The notes: a model not told the origin generated them from the letters alone. DNA of 64,000 nt from JAFIFT01 sp020051095 (GCF_964199965.1 NZ_CAXMZT010000002.1:186001-250000); one strand, 5' to 3'; positions 52,570-60,880 are shown, counted from the first letter of the stretch. A program made the numbers and translations.

Positions 52570-52685
52570 ATACGGTGTCATACCGTATTTGCTTTAAGCA
52601 TTCACTCTTTAAAAACTTGGCAAATCAACTTTTATGGTTGGTGATATTGCATAACCCAATGGGGATGAGTTTGTTCCCTGTTGGG
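52570..52685 (+). promoter_or_regulatory. Structured leader upstream of the ssb-ardA genes
   Basis: A long hairpin pairs CCCAATGGGGA (52655-52665) with TCCCTGTTGGG (52675-52685), 11 pairs with two G-U. An ATACGG/CCGTAT hairpin lies at about 52570-52588. Hairpins before ssb and anti-restriction genes in conjugative plasmid leading regions can act as single-stranded-DNA promoters. That role is inferred here. A 91-residue frame across this region (52512-52787) is not credible. Confidence 0.45.
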
Positions 52686-52720
52686 ACTATCTCTCCCTCT
52701 TTAATCAAAGGAGCGATACC

Positions 52721-52921
52721 ATGCAAAATTTCGATTCTTCAAACATTCAAATGGACCATTTACTATTTGAATTGGCCCGATGTGTGAATGACCTGCAAGG
52801 ATTTTATCGTCAATTGTCTATTGAAGATAAAAAACAGGTTGAACTTAGTCTGAGGAAGCTGGAATTTCTGGTTGCTCATTCAGACAGGTATCAATGCCAT
52901 GCAGCCCTTGCTGCTGTTTAA
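52721..52921 (+). CDS. Small helical protein of unknown function (mobile-element type)
   Basis: 66 residues, acidic and helical (LLFELARCVNDLQGFYRQLS, then IEDKKQVELSLRKLEFLVAH). The start ATG at 52721 follows AAAGGAGCGATACC, a strong ribosome-binding site. It sits directly before ssb and ardA. Small genes in this position are common in leading regions of conjugative elements. No function can be assigned. Confidence 0.65.
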   Translation: MQNFDSSNIQMDHLLFELARCVNDLQGFYRQLSIEDKKQVELSLRKLEFLVAHSDRYQCHAALAAV

Positions 52922-53010
52922 TCTTATTTTTTAACCGCATAACAGGAAAAATACTGCTTTATGCGGTGGTTTTCCTGTTATGCGGACTTTTTAACTAACG
53001 GGAGAACACA

Positions 53011-53433
53011 ATGACAGCATCATTAAATAAGGTACAACTGATTGGCAACTTGGGCGCAGAACTAAAACCCATCATCAGCCAAAACGGTCAGCCTTTTGTC
53101 ACAGCCACTTTGGCAACCAATGAATCATTCAAACAGAATGATGAATGGAAAACCAGAGTCGAATGGCATCAACTGGTAATGTTTGGCAAGGTGACCAAAG
53201 TTGTTGAGTATTTACAGAAAGGATCGCAAGTTTATGTTGAAGGTAAACTTCGTTCTAACCAATGGACTGATGGCGATGGCAATACCCGTCATAGCCTCAG
53301 TATTGTGGTAAATAATATTCAACTATTAGGTCAATCCAAACCAGCTGATGAGACTGCCAATAAAAGCGCAGAAATCCATATGGCTCAAATGCGGGAAATG
53401 TTACAGGCAGACTCAGAAGAAATACCGTTTTAA
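53011..53433 (+). CDS. ssb: Single-stranded DNA-binding protein (element-borne)
   Basis: 140 residues. The OB fold starts LNKVQLIGNLGAELKPIISQ, with TRVEWHQLVMFGKVTKVVEY, and the tail ends in the acidic EEIPF, the SSB protein-interaction tip. It is shorter than chromosomal SSB (about 160-180), lacking most of the glycine-rich linker. The start is well supported by GGGAGAACAC. With ardA it is a typical plasmid or ICE leading-region gene, helping the incoming strand. Confidence 0.93.
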   Translation: MTASLNKVQLIGNLGAELKPIISQNGQPFVTATLATNESFKQNDEWKTRVEWHQLVMFGKVTKVVEYLQKGSQVYVEGKLRSNQWTDGDGNTRHSLSIVVNNIQLLGQSKPADETANKSAEIHMAQMREMLQADSEEIPF

Positions 53434-53507
53434 TCATAACCCAGCGCGGGGGTAAGTTCCCGCAGGGGCTTGCTCTCTAATTTACATGTTCAAGGAGAAC
53501 AACCCCA

Positions 53508-54014
53508 ATGGATAAACCAGAAATCTATGTCGCCTGTTTGGCATCTTATAATAGTGGCTACCTACATGGTCAATGGATTGATGCCAATCAATCGGAAGAT
53601 GCGATAATGGAGGAAATTCAGGTCATGCTTGATGACAGCCCCGTCTCCGATCCAAGTGACTGGGCCATCCATGATTATCAAGGATTCGGTGATATTCAGA
53701 TTCATGAATTTGATTCTATCAGCACGATAACGGATTATGCTGAGTTTATAACTGAGCATGAAGAACTTGGCCAGGCATTAATTGCTGAGTACGGCTTTGA
53801 AGCTGCCAAAGTGATGATAGAGGAGCAATATCATAGCTGTTATGATTCTGAAGTTGATTTTGCCCACCATCTTATTGATGACTGCTATGGCGAGAAATTG
53901 TCGGACAATTTGATGCGATATTTTGATTATGAAGCGTTTTGCCGTGATCTGTTTTTCGATGATTTTTGTGCGGTTGAGTTAGATGGAAATGTTCATGTTT
54001 TTTCTAATTATTGA
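53508..54014 (+). CDS. ardA: Antirestriction protein ArdA
   Basis: 168 residues, strongly acidic, as expected for a DNA mimic that blocks type I restriction enzymes. The opening EIYVACLASYNSGYLHGQWI, then YQGFGDIQIHEFDSI and the C-terminal FFDDFCAVELDGNVHVFSNY are family hallmarks. The ATG follows CAAGGAGAACAACCCC. A compact hairpin AGGCCC/GGGCTT overlaps the stop (54014-54029). Confidence 0.95.
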   Translation: MDKPEIYVACLASYNSGYLHGQWIDANQSEDAIMEEIQVMLDDSPVSDPSDWAIHDYQGFGDIQIHEFDSISTITDYAEFITEHEELGQALIAEYGFEAAKVMIEEQYHSCYDSEVDFAHHLIDDCYGEKLSDNLMRYFDYEAFCRDLFFDDFCAVELDGNVHVFSNY

Positions 54015-54029
54015 GGCCCTTCCGGGCTT
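54014..54029 (+). terminator. Compact hairpin at the ardA stop
   Basis: AGGCCC and GGGCTT pair around TTCC, with one G-U pair. AAATAT follows, not a U tract, so termination is weak or Rho-assisted. Confidence 0.4.
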
Positions 54030-54089
54030 AAATATACTGCTCAAGAACAATCTGATATTATGCACTAACTATATTTTAAGGAACGTTCT

Positions 54090-55118
54090 GTGGATATCAA
54101 TAAACTCCATCATGGCTTAAAAATTGAGAAAGCATCGATAGAGGATTACCCTATTATCCAAAATTTAGCCAGATTTTATGTTTATGATTTATCAAGGGAG
54201 TGTGGATTTATTTCAGAGGACTGGGCGATACCTTCTGATGGTCTTTATGAAAGCTTTGACTTTAAGCATTACTTTGAAGAACCCTCGAGAAAGGCCTATC
54301 TTATCAAGGTTCATAATGAAATAGCAGGTTTTATTTTGTTAAATCAAGCAGGTTGCTACCCTGAAACTAATTGGAATGTAGGTGAGTTTTTTATCCTGGC
54401 AAAATTCCAAAACAAAGGTATTGGGCAATTGGCAGCCGACTATATCTGGAAACATCACCAAGGAAAATGGGAAGTATCCGTCATACCTGAAAACAAAAGC
54501 GCTTTGTTCTTTTGGCGAAAAGCAATCACCACCTTTACAAATGGTCAATTTACTGAGGAAATCAAAGAGGTCGATTTTGACCCAGATCAACCAATGCGTT
54601 ATATATTTTGTTTTGACTCAGCATCTCATAACCAAATCATTCATACATCTTCCAAAAATACTTCCTACAAAATTGAAGTAGTAGAAGATGTTGATGATAA
54701 AACAAAAGAACGAATGCAAGACGACCTAGTTGCTTATGAAGCCAACCATGATATTGACGTGAATTATCGTCGTTTTTCTGTGGTAATGACCTGTCCAGAT
54801 AATATTGTCATAGGCGTCATCAATGCCTACACGGCATTTGCTGAAATTTATGTTGATGATATCTGGGTCGATAGTGCCTATCGTAATCAGGGATATGGAA
54901 AGCAATTGCTATTAAGCTTAGAAGAACAATTCAAAGGCCAAGGATTTAATAATATCAATCTATGCACAAGTGCCTTTCAAGCGCCAGAATTCTACAAAAA
55001 ATGTGGTTTCATTGAGGAATTCACCAGAATCAATCATAACAATCCCAAATTATCCAAAACCTTCTTTGTGAAATTTTTTGACGAGGTAGAAGAAACTCAA
55101 GGAATATTGAAGGCATGA
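54090..55118 (+). CDS. Tandem (two-domain) GNAT acetyltransferase
   Basis: 342 residues with two GNAT folds. Domain 1 (about 10-165) has NVGEFFILAKFQNKGIGQLA as acetyl-CoA loop. Domain 2 (about 190-340) has DDIWVDSAYRNQGYGKQLLL and APEFYKKCGFIEEF. Both loops look usable (Q-N-K-G-I-G, R-N-Q-G-Y-G). The GTG start at 54090 follows AAGGAAC. The 3' end overlaps the next gene by 4 nt. Such tandem GNATs are known in drug-acetylating enzymes, but no substrate can be named. Confidence 0.85.
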   Translation: MDINKLHHGLKIEKASIEDYPIIQNLARFYVYDLSRECGFISEDWAIPSDGLYESFDFKHYFEEPSRKAYLIKVHNEIAGFILLNQAGCYPETNWNVGEFFILAKFQNKGIGQLAADYIWKHHQGKWEVSVIPENKSALFFWRKAITTFTNGQFTEEIKEVDFDPDQPMRYIFCFDSASHNQIIHTSSKNTSYKIEVVEDVDDKTKERMQDDLVAYEANHDIDVNYRRFSVVMTCPDNIVIGVINAYTAFAEIYVDDIWVDSAYRNQGYGKQLLLSLEEQFKGQGFNNINLCTSAFQAPEFYKKCGFIEEFTRINHNNPKLSKTFFVKFFDEVEETQGILKA

Positions 55119-56086
55119 ATCAATCAAAACTGCCATTACAATGGGCCACCAATTATTTATCAAAAGAACATTTAACAGTTCAAGCCCATAAAAAGATAGT
55201 TGAGACCTCATATTCAATTGTCCATAAAATAGAAACTAATGAATGTACTTATTATCTAAAACAAGTTCCAGAGTCATTGTTTCTAGAGCCAAAAACCTTA
55301 GCTTTTCTAACTCAACATGGGTGTACCAATATACCTAAAGCCATTGCTCAGAATAATGAACTGCATTGTTTTCTGATGACATCCGTTGGTGATAGTTCGT
55401 TACGCCATCTGTTTAAGGGGCATGTCAACTTAGCCCCCCTTATCCAAGGAATTTCAAATTTCACCGACATTCAACGTTCATTAGAAGACAAAGTTCAAGC
55501 ACTTCTTGACTTGGGCACCCCTGATTGGCGACTGAATAGATTCCCATCATTATATTCCCAACTCATTGAGCAAGATAAACTTCTACAAGACGATGGATTA
55601 ACAGAACAAGAAATTGATCATCTACAAAAACTCCGCCCGACTTGTATCAATCTATGCGAAGCGCTGTCGAAATATAAAATTCCAGAAACCATCAACCATT
55701 GTGATTTCCAAGAAAATAATATGCTCCTTGATAACAAAAGTGGTTCAATAGGTATTATAGACTGGGGAGAAGCGGTTATCTCCCACCCTTTCTTTTCCTT
55801 AAGTGGCTGCTTATGGAATATTACGTTCTTTAATGATCTTGGGGAAAAAGACGATGCATTTAAAATACTGCAATCTCAGTGTGTATCCCCCTGGCTAGAT
55901 CTTCATGGTGAAGAGGCATTACTGACTGCCCTGGGTATTGCTAATAAATTGAATGGCATTTTTGCAGCCCTTGGCTACCAAATGATGTATGAGGCCACTA
56001 AAAATTTACCCAGAACAGCACAGCAAGAACATCCAGGGTCCATTGCCGGATGTTTGAGATCGTTTATCAATTGCGCTCAATTTTAA
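55115..56086 (+). CDS. Aminoglycoside phosphotransferase-family protein
   Basis: 323 residues of the APH/choline-kinase fold. The Brenner motif is NHCDFQENNMLLDNKSG (catalytic Asp and Asn), followed by the metal-binding IIDWGEAVISHPFFSL. A candidate ATP-binding Lys lies in YYLKQVPESLF. The start overlaps the tandem GNAT stop by 4 nt, so the two are coupled. That pairing is seen in resistance operons. The natural substrate is unknown. It overlaps the convergent hydrolase gene by 20 nt. Confidence 0.85.
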   Translation: MNQSKLPLQWATNYLSKEHLTVQAHKKIVETSYSIVHKIETNECTYYLKQVPESLFLEPKTLAFLTQHGCTNIPKAIAQNNELHCFLMTSVGDSSLRHLFKGHVNLAPLIQGISNFTDIQRSLEDKVQALLDLGTPDWRLNRFPSLYSQLIEQDKLLQDDGLTEQEIDHLQKLRPTCINLCEALSKYKIPETINHCDFQENNMLLDNKSGSIGIIDWGEAVISHPFFSLSGCLWNITFFNDLGEKDDAFKILQSQCVSPWLDLHGEEALLTALGIANKLNGIFAALGYQMMYEATKNLPRTAQQEHPGSIAGCLRSFINCAQF

Positions 56087-56894
56087 CCAAAAATGTTTGA
56101 AACAATGATCTAACTGATTCCAAATCATCTAACCATGGCATATGTCCCGCATTTTTTATTGTTTCTATCCTTATATTATCCCTTTTAAATCGACTATCTT
56201 TGGTAAACAGCTCAGGTGGCGTCATACAATCTTCTTCTCCACAAACAATAAGCGTTTCAACCGATTCAGGGATCCAAGTTGCATCAAAATTTAATTCTGT
56301 TGCTTTAACTTGCCACCAATTAGCAGCATGATAATTAAACGGCAATTTTCCCAATACCTTCTTACCTTGCTCAATTGTTGAGTCTGTAAAGTAATATGGG
56401 GCACAAGCCATTAAGGCGATTTTAAAGGTTTCATCATTTGGATTATCAACAAATTCTTGAAGTGGCTTTTCCATCGAAGGTTTACCCTTTTCCGAAGCGA
56501 CACGGTTTGCTGTTTCATGCCATAAACTTGGCGATGAATTCAAAATAACAAACCCTTTTAATAACTCCTCAAGTTGAGGAAACATGAGTGGGAACATGCC
56601 CCCAAAAGACTGACCAACGAGTATTGGGTTTTGGAATTGGTTGACTAATGGAAGTAATAATTCAAACCAACTATCAAAGTCATACTCTTCATGAACTTGA
56701 TTGTTACCATTGTTGGGCAAATCAATAAGCCAAGTATTTCCTGGGAGTCTTAACTCTAATGCTAGTCCCTCCAAATATTCAGAGTCTGCACCTGGACCAC
56801 CTGGTAAAAATAACCAATTATAGTTATTACCTTTTTGATTAGAAATAAGCTGATATCTAATACCACTTTTATCCCATAGATAGTTTTTACTCAT
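56067..56894 (-). CDS. Alpha/beta hydrolase
   Basis: 275 residues. The nucleophile elbow is LVGQSFGGMFPL (Gly-Gln-Ser-Phe-Gly). The oxyanion region is FLPGGPGADSEYLEGLA. The acid is in VCGEEDCMTPPELF, and the His is in NAGHMPWLDD. There is no signal peptide. This is a complete catalytic triad, but the substrate is not predictable. It is antisense to the end of the phosphotransferase gene by 20 nt. Confidence 0.87.
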   Translation of the reverse strand: MSKNYLWDKSGIRYQLISNQKGNNYNWLFLPGGPGADSEYLEGLALELRLPGNTWLIDLPNNGNNQVHEEYDFDSWFELLLPLVNQFQNPILVGQSFGGMFPLMFPQLEELLKGFVILNSSPSLWHETANRVASEKGKPSMEKPLQEFVDNPNDETFKIALMACAPYYFTDSTIEQGKKVLGKLPFNYHAANWWQVKATELNFDATWIPESVETLIVCGEEDCMTPPELFTKDSRFKRDNIRIETIKNAGHMPWLDDLESVRSLFQTFLVKIERN

Positions 56895-56974
56895 AGTGCT
56901 TAACTCATGTTTTTATTTAGACAGCGATAATATTCAATTTTTGCCGAAATTTCTATATGAAATATGCTCGCAAG

Positions 56975-57364
56975 CTAAGCATGAGATAATAAAGGAAACA
57001 TCAATTTGCTCTCTTTAAATGGATTTTCTCTTTCATACAAAATAAATAGTTTATCTTCCCCTTGCAGCTCTTCGACTTCATATGAAGATGTATCTAGAGG
57101 GGTAAAACCCAACTTAATTTGCCCGATATGATTATCAGCGAATATAGATAACACATCATCTAAATCAACAATGTCTGGACCAAAAACATCCCACAGTAGA
57201 GCCTGGCCATCATTAAATTGTGCGATGGCAATGGTATCTAAATCATCTATATAGAACACATTATCTTTTAAAAAGGAAGTGCAATAAAACATCACAATAT
57301 CTGCATTTTCACTCATTGATAATTGGCTAAATGACTTTGTTGTTTTTGCATACCTATAGAGCAT
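56975..57364 (-). CDS. Hypothetical protein, possibly a detached GNAT C-terminal domain
   Basis: 129 residues, acidic. The stretch LDTIAIAQFNDGQALLWDVF, then GPDIVDLDDVLSIFADN and KLGFTPLDTSSY resembles the second domain of some GNAT proteins (strand-turn-strand followed by a helix). The acetyl-CoA loop itself is missing. It may therefore be a detached fragment that still has an open frame and a start. The call is uncertain. Confidence 0.5.
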   Translation of the reverse strand: MLYRYAKTTKSFSQLSMSENADIVMFYCTSFLKDNVFYIDDLDTIAIAQFNDGQALLWDVFGPDIVDLDDVLSIFADNHIGQIKLGFTPLDTSSYEVEELQGEDKLFILYERENPFKESKLMFPLLSHA

Positions 57365-57448
57365 TGCTCTTTGTTCTGTATACTTTAATTTTTTGCCATC
57401 GCCCTTTATGCTAGACTTTCAACATCAGAAAATTACTATGGAACGGAA

Positions 57449-58231
57449 ATGAGCAATACACATAAGCTTGGCTTGCCACTTGAATATCAACAAATGCCAG
57501 AATATTTCGATGCGCATAATGTGAGCGATGATACTGCATCCAAAAATGCTCTCATCGAGAAACTACTGAAGGAACAGGATGTAAATTCGGTTCTTGATAT
57601 GACTTGCGGTACAGGCTCACAAGTGTTTTATCTGGCTGAGCATGGATATGAGGTGATCGGTAGTGATTTTAGTCCTGCACTCATTGAGATTGCTCGTAAT
57701 AAAGCTAAGAAGCAAGGAAAAAATATCACCTTTATACATGGTGATATGCGAGAGCTACGTGTGGGAAAGTTTGATGCTATCATTACTATTTTTAATGCTA
57801 TTGGCCACCTTACCAAAACCGACTTTGAAAAAGCTCTGCAAAACATTAACGTTAACCTAAAAGAGGGAGGTCTGTATGTTTTTGATATTTTTAATTTACA
57901 AGCGATAAGCGATGAGGTCATAGATGATTTCAATATGGATATTGAAAGTACTAATAATGGTATCAAAATTCGAAATATTCAACATTCTGAAATTGATAGA
58001 AAGAATGGGCTTCTCACTTCTCATGACCGCTATACGATTTTCAAAGATGTTGACAAACCTGAAGTAATCACGAATTCTTTTAGCTTACAAATTTACACTG
58101 CAGAAGAACTACAAACAATACTGACAAAAAATGGCTTTGAGACTATTCATCAATATGATATGGAAGGCAATGATTTTATGGCGGATAAGAGCCTGAATAT
58201 TCTAACAATAGCGAGAAAGATTAAAACGTGA
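57449..58231 (+). CDS. Class I SAM-dependent methyltransferase
   Basis: 260 residues. Motif I is SVLDMTCGTGSQVFYLAEHG (about 51-70), then VIGSDFSPALIEIARNKAK, motif II-like GDMRELRVGKFDAIITIFNA and LKEGGLYVFDIFN. The remainder is the strand-rich C-terminal half of ubiE-like small-molecule enzymes. The substrate is unknown. The ATG follows GGAACGGAA. The AAC-like gene starts 7 nt after the stop. Confidence 0.87.
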   Translation: MSNTHKLGLPLEYQQMPEYFDAHNVSDDTASKNALIEKLLKEQDVNSVLDMTCGTGSQVFYLAEHGYEVIGSDFSPALIEIARNKAKKQGKNITFIHGDMRELRVGKFDAIITIFNAIGHLTKTDFEKALQNINVNLKEGGLYVFDIFNLQAISDEVIDDFNMDIESTNNGIKIRNIQHSEIDRKNGLLTSHDRYTIFKDVDKPEVITNSFSLQIYTAEELQTILTKNGFETIHQYDMEGNDFMADKSLNILTIARKIKT

Positions 58232-58238
58232 TAGCCCT

Positions 58239-58841
58239 GTGGTTTATTATTCTGTAAATCGATTAATAGATAACGGCTTAAAATATAGGTGCCAACAAAA
58301 AGTGAATAGCATTGAATTTAAAAGGGTAAATATAAATGACATAGAGTCAATACATAAATGGTTTAATTTACCCCATGTTCAGCAATTCTATTCTTTACGC
58401 CAATGGACAAAGCAAGAGGTTTTACAAAAACTAACCCCATATATCACAGGCGAGAAACCCGTATTTGGTTTCATAATAATTATCAACAATAAACCTATTG
58501 GCTATATTCAATTATATAAAATTTTTGACTTCCCTTGGGACAATCAAGACTTGCCAAATGAAATCATTAACAACTCTGCTGGAATAGATTTATTTATTGG
58601 CGATGCAGCCTTTTTAGGCAAAGGATTTGGATATAAGATAATCGATCAATTTCTCAACGAAAATGTTTGGCCTCAGTTTAACTATTGTATTGTTGATCCA
58701 CAGATAAACAATAAACCAGCCATTCGTTGCTATGAGAAACTTGGATTTAAACAACACAAGATAATTGAAACAAAAGATGCGTTAAATAATGATACAAATT
58801 TAATGCTAATGATAAAACATAAGGATAATATCCTTGTGTGA
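58239..58841 (+). CDS. AAC(6')-like GNAT acetyltransferase
   Basis: Up to 200 residues. The core IHKWFNLPHVQQFYSLRQWT, then GEKPVFGFIIIINNKPIGYIQ, GIDLFIGDAAFLGKGFGYKI and NKPAIRCYEKLGFKQH matches aminoglycoside 6'-N-acetyltransferases (AacA4-like). Neither candidate start has a good ribosome-binding site: GTG at 58239, and GTG at 58302, which removes 21 atypical residues and is probably the true one. It is the last gene before att copy 2. Confidence 0.82.
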   Translation: MVYYSVNRLIDNGLKYRCQQKVNSIEFKRVNINDIESIHKWFNLPHVQQFYSLRQWTKQEVLQKLTPYITGEKPVFGFIIIINNKPIGYIQLYKIFDFPWDNQDLPNEIINNSAGIDLFIGDAAFLGKGFGYKIIDQFLNENVWPQFNYCIVDPQINNKPAIRCYEKLGFKQHKIIETKDALNNDTNLMLMIKHKDNILV

Positions 58842-58948
58842 GTTTTGCGTGATTGAGTACGACACTGTTATACATCGTACGACATTTGCAGTGGTTTCCA
58901 ACGGTAAAATTTATAATAAAATCAATTGGTTATTTTATGATTAAGGGG

Positions 58949-59004
58949 CTGAAAATCCTTGTGTCGACAGTTCGATTCTGTCTCTGGCCACCATTCAAAT
59001 CAAT
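58949..59004 (+). repeat. att copy 2 (tRNA-Phe 3' end duplicate)
   Basis: Identical over 56 bp to 46526-46581. It marks the right end of element 1 and the left end of element 2. The preceding bases (ATTAAGGGG) resemble those before copy 3 (ATTAAGTGG), as expected for right ends of related elements. Confidence 0.92.
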
Positions 59005-59024
59005 AAGTTAGGTTAACCTAACTT
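59005..59024. repeat. Perfect 20-bp palindrome adjoining att copy 2
   Basis: AAGTTAGGTTAACCTAACTT starts at the base after the 56-bp repeat. It is absent at copies 1 and 3. A recombination-directionality or integrase arm site is possible. A terminator is less likely because no loop or U tract exists. Confidence 0.6.
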
Positions 59025-59077
59025 GGATTAAAGTGCCCCCTTATTTGGGGTAGAGCCAAATAATATAGGGGAAGCTA

Positions 59078-59842
59078 ATGAAAAGGATAGTTCAGGGTGT
59101 GATGCTAGGGTGTTTATCCTCGGGCTCTTTATTTGCGGGCATGATGCAGGATACAGCGCCACCATCTCCTGCCTGGCAATGGGTTGGGCAGTTAAGTGTG
59201 GGCACTGCATGGTCGAAGGCTGGCGAGACAGAGACGTTTTATTTAAATCCCACCATTGAAAAAAGCTACCGAGCTTCTAAAAAACTTAAAGGGATGCCGA
59301 GCGGGGAGTTGTTTTTAGGGGTGCAAAAAGCCCTTTCAAGCCAAATTTTTGGTCAATTAGGCTTGGTTGTGGCAACGACGGGCAATGCGAGAGTCGATGG
59401 CATTATATGGGATGATGCGGACCCACAATTTAATAATTACACTTATCGCTATAAAGTGCGCAATACGCGCATTGGCGTTAAAGGCAGAGCTTTATTGGAT
59501 AAGGGACAAAAACTGGTGCCATATGTGAGCGGCAGTGTCAATATTGGCTTTAACCGCGCGCATGACTTCACCAATAATCCACTCATATTTCAAGCCATAC
59601 CGAATCAGAATTTTGAAAGCCATATCAAAACAGCATTTAGTTACACTTTAGGCGCTGGAATACAAACGCCACTAAATAACCATTGGCATACGGGCATTGG
59701 TTATGAGTTTTTAGACTTTGGCAAAAGTAATTTGAATCGAGCGCCGGGTCAAACGATGGGCTCGGGTTTGAGTTTGAATCATTTATATACCCATGGGATA
59801 TTGGTTAATGNNNNNNNNNNNNNNNNNNNNNNNNNNNNNNNN
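59078..59842 (+). CDS. Outer membrane beta-barrel protein (3' end in assembly gap)
   Basis: At least 244 residues. The signal peptide is KRIVQGVMLGCLSSGSLFA before GMMQDTAPP. The body is an OmpW/opacity-like barrel with regular aromatic strands (WQWVGQLSVGTAWS, GELFLGVQKALSSQIFGQLG, VPYVSGSVNIGFNRA, FSYTLGAGIQTPLNNHWHTG). This style is common for Legionella small porin-like proteins. The frame runs into 32 N at 59811; the stop must be within or just after it. GGGGAAGCTA precedes the ATG. Confidence 0.75.
59811..59842. other. Assembly gap (32 N)
   Basis: Unknown bases. True length may differ. It hides the end of the barrel gene and any intergenic signal before 59871. Confidence 1.
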
Positions 59843-59870
59843 CACATATGTAGCATAAGGAAAGAACATC

Positions 59871-60857
59871 ATGGAGCGAACGAATAAAACATCATTTAAA
59901 AACTTGCTATTAGCAATACTGATGACAAGACTACTAGTACCAACTGCGCATGCAGGTGGGCCAATGTGGACGTTTACCCCACGAACAGCAACTACAGTTG
60001 CAGTACCACCTGGCACAACCGATAGTGTCCAGTACACCGTGACTAATCAATCATCTCGGCCAAAAAAGTTAATGCTATTACCAACTTCCGGCTTAAGCCA
60101 GGGTGGTGATTGTAATTTAGCGCCCAAAGGTAGTGCAGGCAGTAGTTGTATATTAACCATTAACATTAATGGTAGCAACATCCCCGCAGGCGGAATCCAA
60201 AGTGGCCCGAAGATATGTCAAGCCAATGCCAATGGCAGTGCCAATCCGAATCAATGTTATCAGCCATCTAAAGCCAATGCATTGCATATTGTCAAACTAC
60301 CTAATTTAACCATAGGCCAACCATTTCAGGGTGGGGTTGTGGCCTGCCTTAATGGGGGTAAAAATAATCTAATAGCAGCAACGGTTGATAATAATAACGG
60401 TAACACCATCATATGGGGTATTTTTGCAACAACCGGCGCAACCAGTACAACCGATGGGGCTACCAATACACAAACCATCGTTGATTGTTTAACGAATGGT
60501 GCAGGCGCTTGTGCTGGCGGTATTGATGTTAATACCTACGCTGCAGGCATATGCTCTACTTACGAAGTCGATGACCAAGGCAACACACCCTGTGTATCCG
60601 GAAACACCTGTTATGATGATTGGTTCTTGCCGGCCTCACCAGCTGTAGGTGGTATTCCATCAAGCCCAACATCTCAGCTAGACTGTTTGTGGTTTAATAG
60701 AGCTGCCATTGGCGGTTTTGCCAATGTCGTCTACTGGAGTTCTACCGAGCTCAATGCGAACTTCGCTCGGCTCCAGGACTTCTTCAATGGCGCCCGGTTC
60801 GGCGGCAGTAAGGACTTAGTCAACCGAGTTCGATGTGTCCGGGCTTTTACCCCTTAA
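59871..60857 (+). CDS. Exported DGR-type variable protein with Legionella N-terminal domain and C-type-lectin-like (DUF1566/Lcl) end
   Basis: 328 residues. The signal peptide ends at VPTAHA before GGPMW. Residues about 30-140 form the domain PMWTFTPRTATTVAVPPGTT then VQYTVTNQSSRPKKLMLLP, common to Legionella surface proteins. The C-terminal part has NTCYDDWFLPA, FANVVYWSSTE and RVRCVRAFTP. This is the C-type-lectin-like DUF1566 fold used as a scaffold by DGR targets such as LdtA of L. pneumophila. The last 35 codons show the expected variable-site pattern (see separate entry). No avd, template repeat or reverse transcriptase is in the window. Confidence 0.8.
   Translation: MERTNKTSFKNLLLAILMTRLLVPTAHAGGPMWTFTPRTATTVAVPPGTTDSVQYTVTNQSSRPKKLMLLPTSGLSQGGDCNLAPKGSAGSSCILTININGSNIPAGGIQSGPKICQANANGSANPNQCYQPSKANALHIVKLPNLTIGQPFQGGVVACLNGGKNNLIAATVDNNNGNTIIWGIFATTGATSTTDGATNTQTIVDCLTNGAGACAGGIDVNTYAAGICSTYEVDDQGNTPCVSGNTCYDDWFLPASPAVGGIPSSPTSQLDCLWFNRAAIGGFANVVYWSSTELNANFARLQDFFNGARFGGSKDLVNRVRCVRAFTP
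60730..60845 (+). other. Putative DGR variable repeat (VR)
   Basis: Between the constant ACCGAG and CGAGTTCGATG blocks (60752-60834) most codons are NNC or NNT. The codons CTC, AAC, TTC, GAC, GGC, GCC, AGT and GTC alternate with constant ones. They look like AAC/AAT codons diversified at their two adenines. The block is much richer in G+C than the gene body. Adenine-directed mutagenesis by a DGR reverse transcriptase explains this best. Confidence 0.65.
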
Positions 60858-60879
60858 CCCCTTAACCCCTTAACCCCTT
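60850..60879. repeat. Tandem CCCCTTAA, 3.75 copies
   Basis: 8-bp units at 60850, 60858 and 60866 plus a partial at 60874. The first contains the stop codon. It is directly after the variable repeat, where DGRs carry the IMH sequence, and may be slippage-prone. Confidence 0.8.
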
Positions 60880-60880
60880 T

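Larger units (their letters stand above)
46526..58948. mobile_element. Integrated element 1 (12.4 kb genomic island at tRNA-Phe)
   Basis: Bounded by perfect 56-bp direct repeats of the tRNA-Phe 3' end. Content: GNAT remnant, GNAT, two broken aminoglycoside-resistance-like genes, kinase-like protein, GNAT, exported protein, then the hammerhead-flanked tehB-nitroreductase pair, ssb and ardA. These are followed by a tandem GNAT, a phosphotransferase, a hydrolase, a methyltransferase and an AAC-like acetyltransferase. No integrase, relaxase or T4SS gene is present, so it is a decayed element or one moved in trans. The ssb-ardA pair points to a conjugative ancestor. Confidence 0.85.

Noticed and set aside
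52512..52787. 91-residue frame before ssb
   Set aside because: It crosses the pseudoknot and leader hairpins and overlaps the better supported small gene in another frame.
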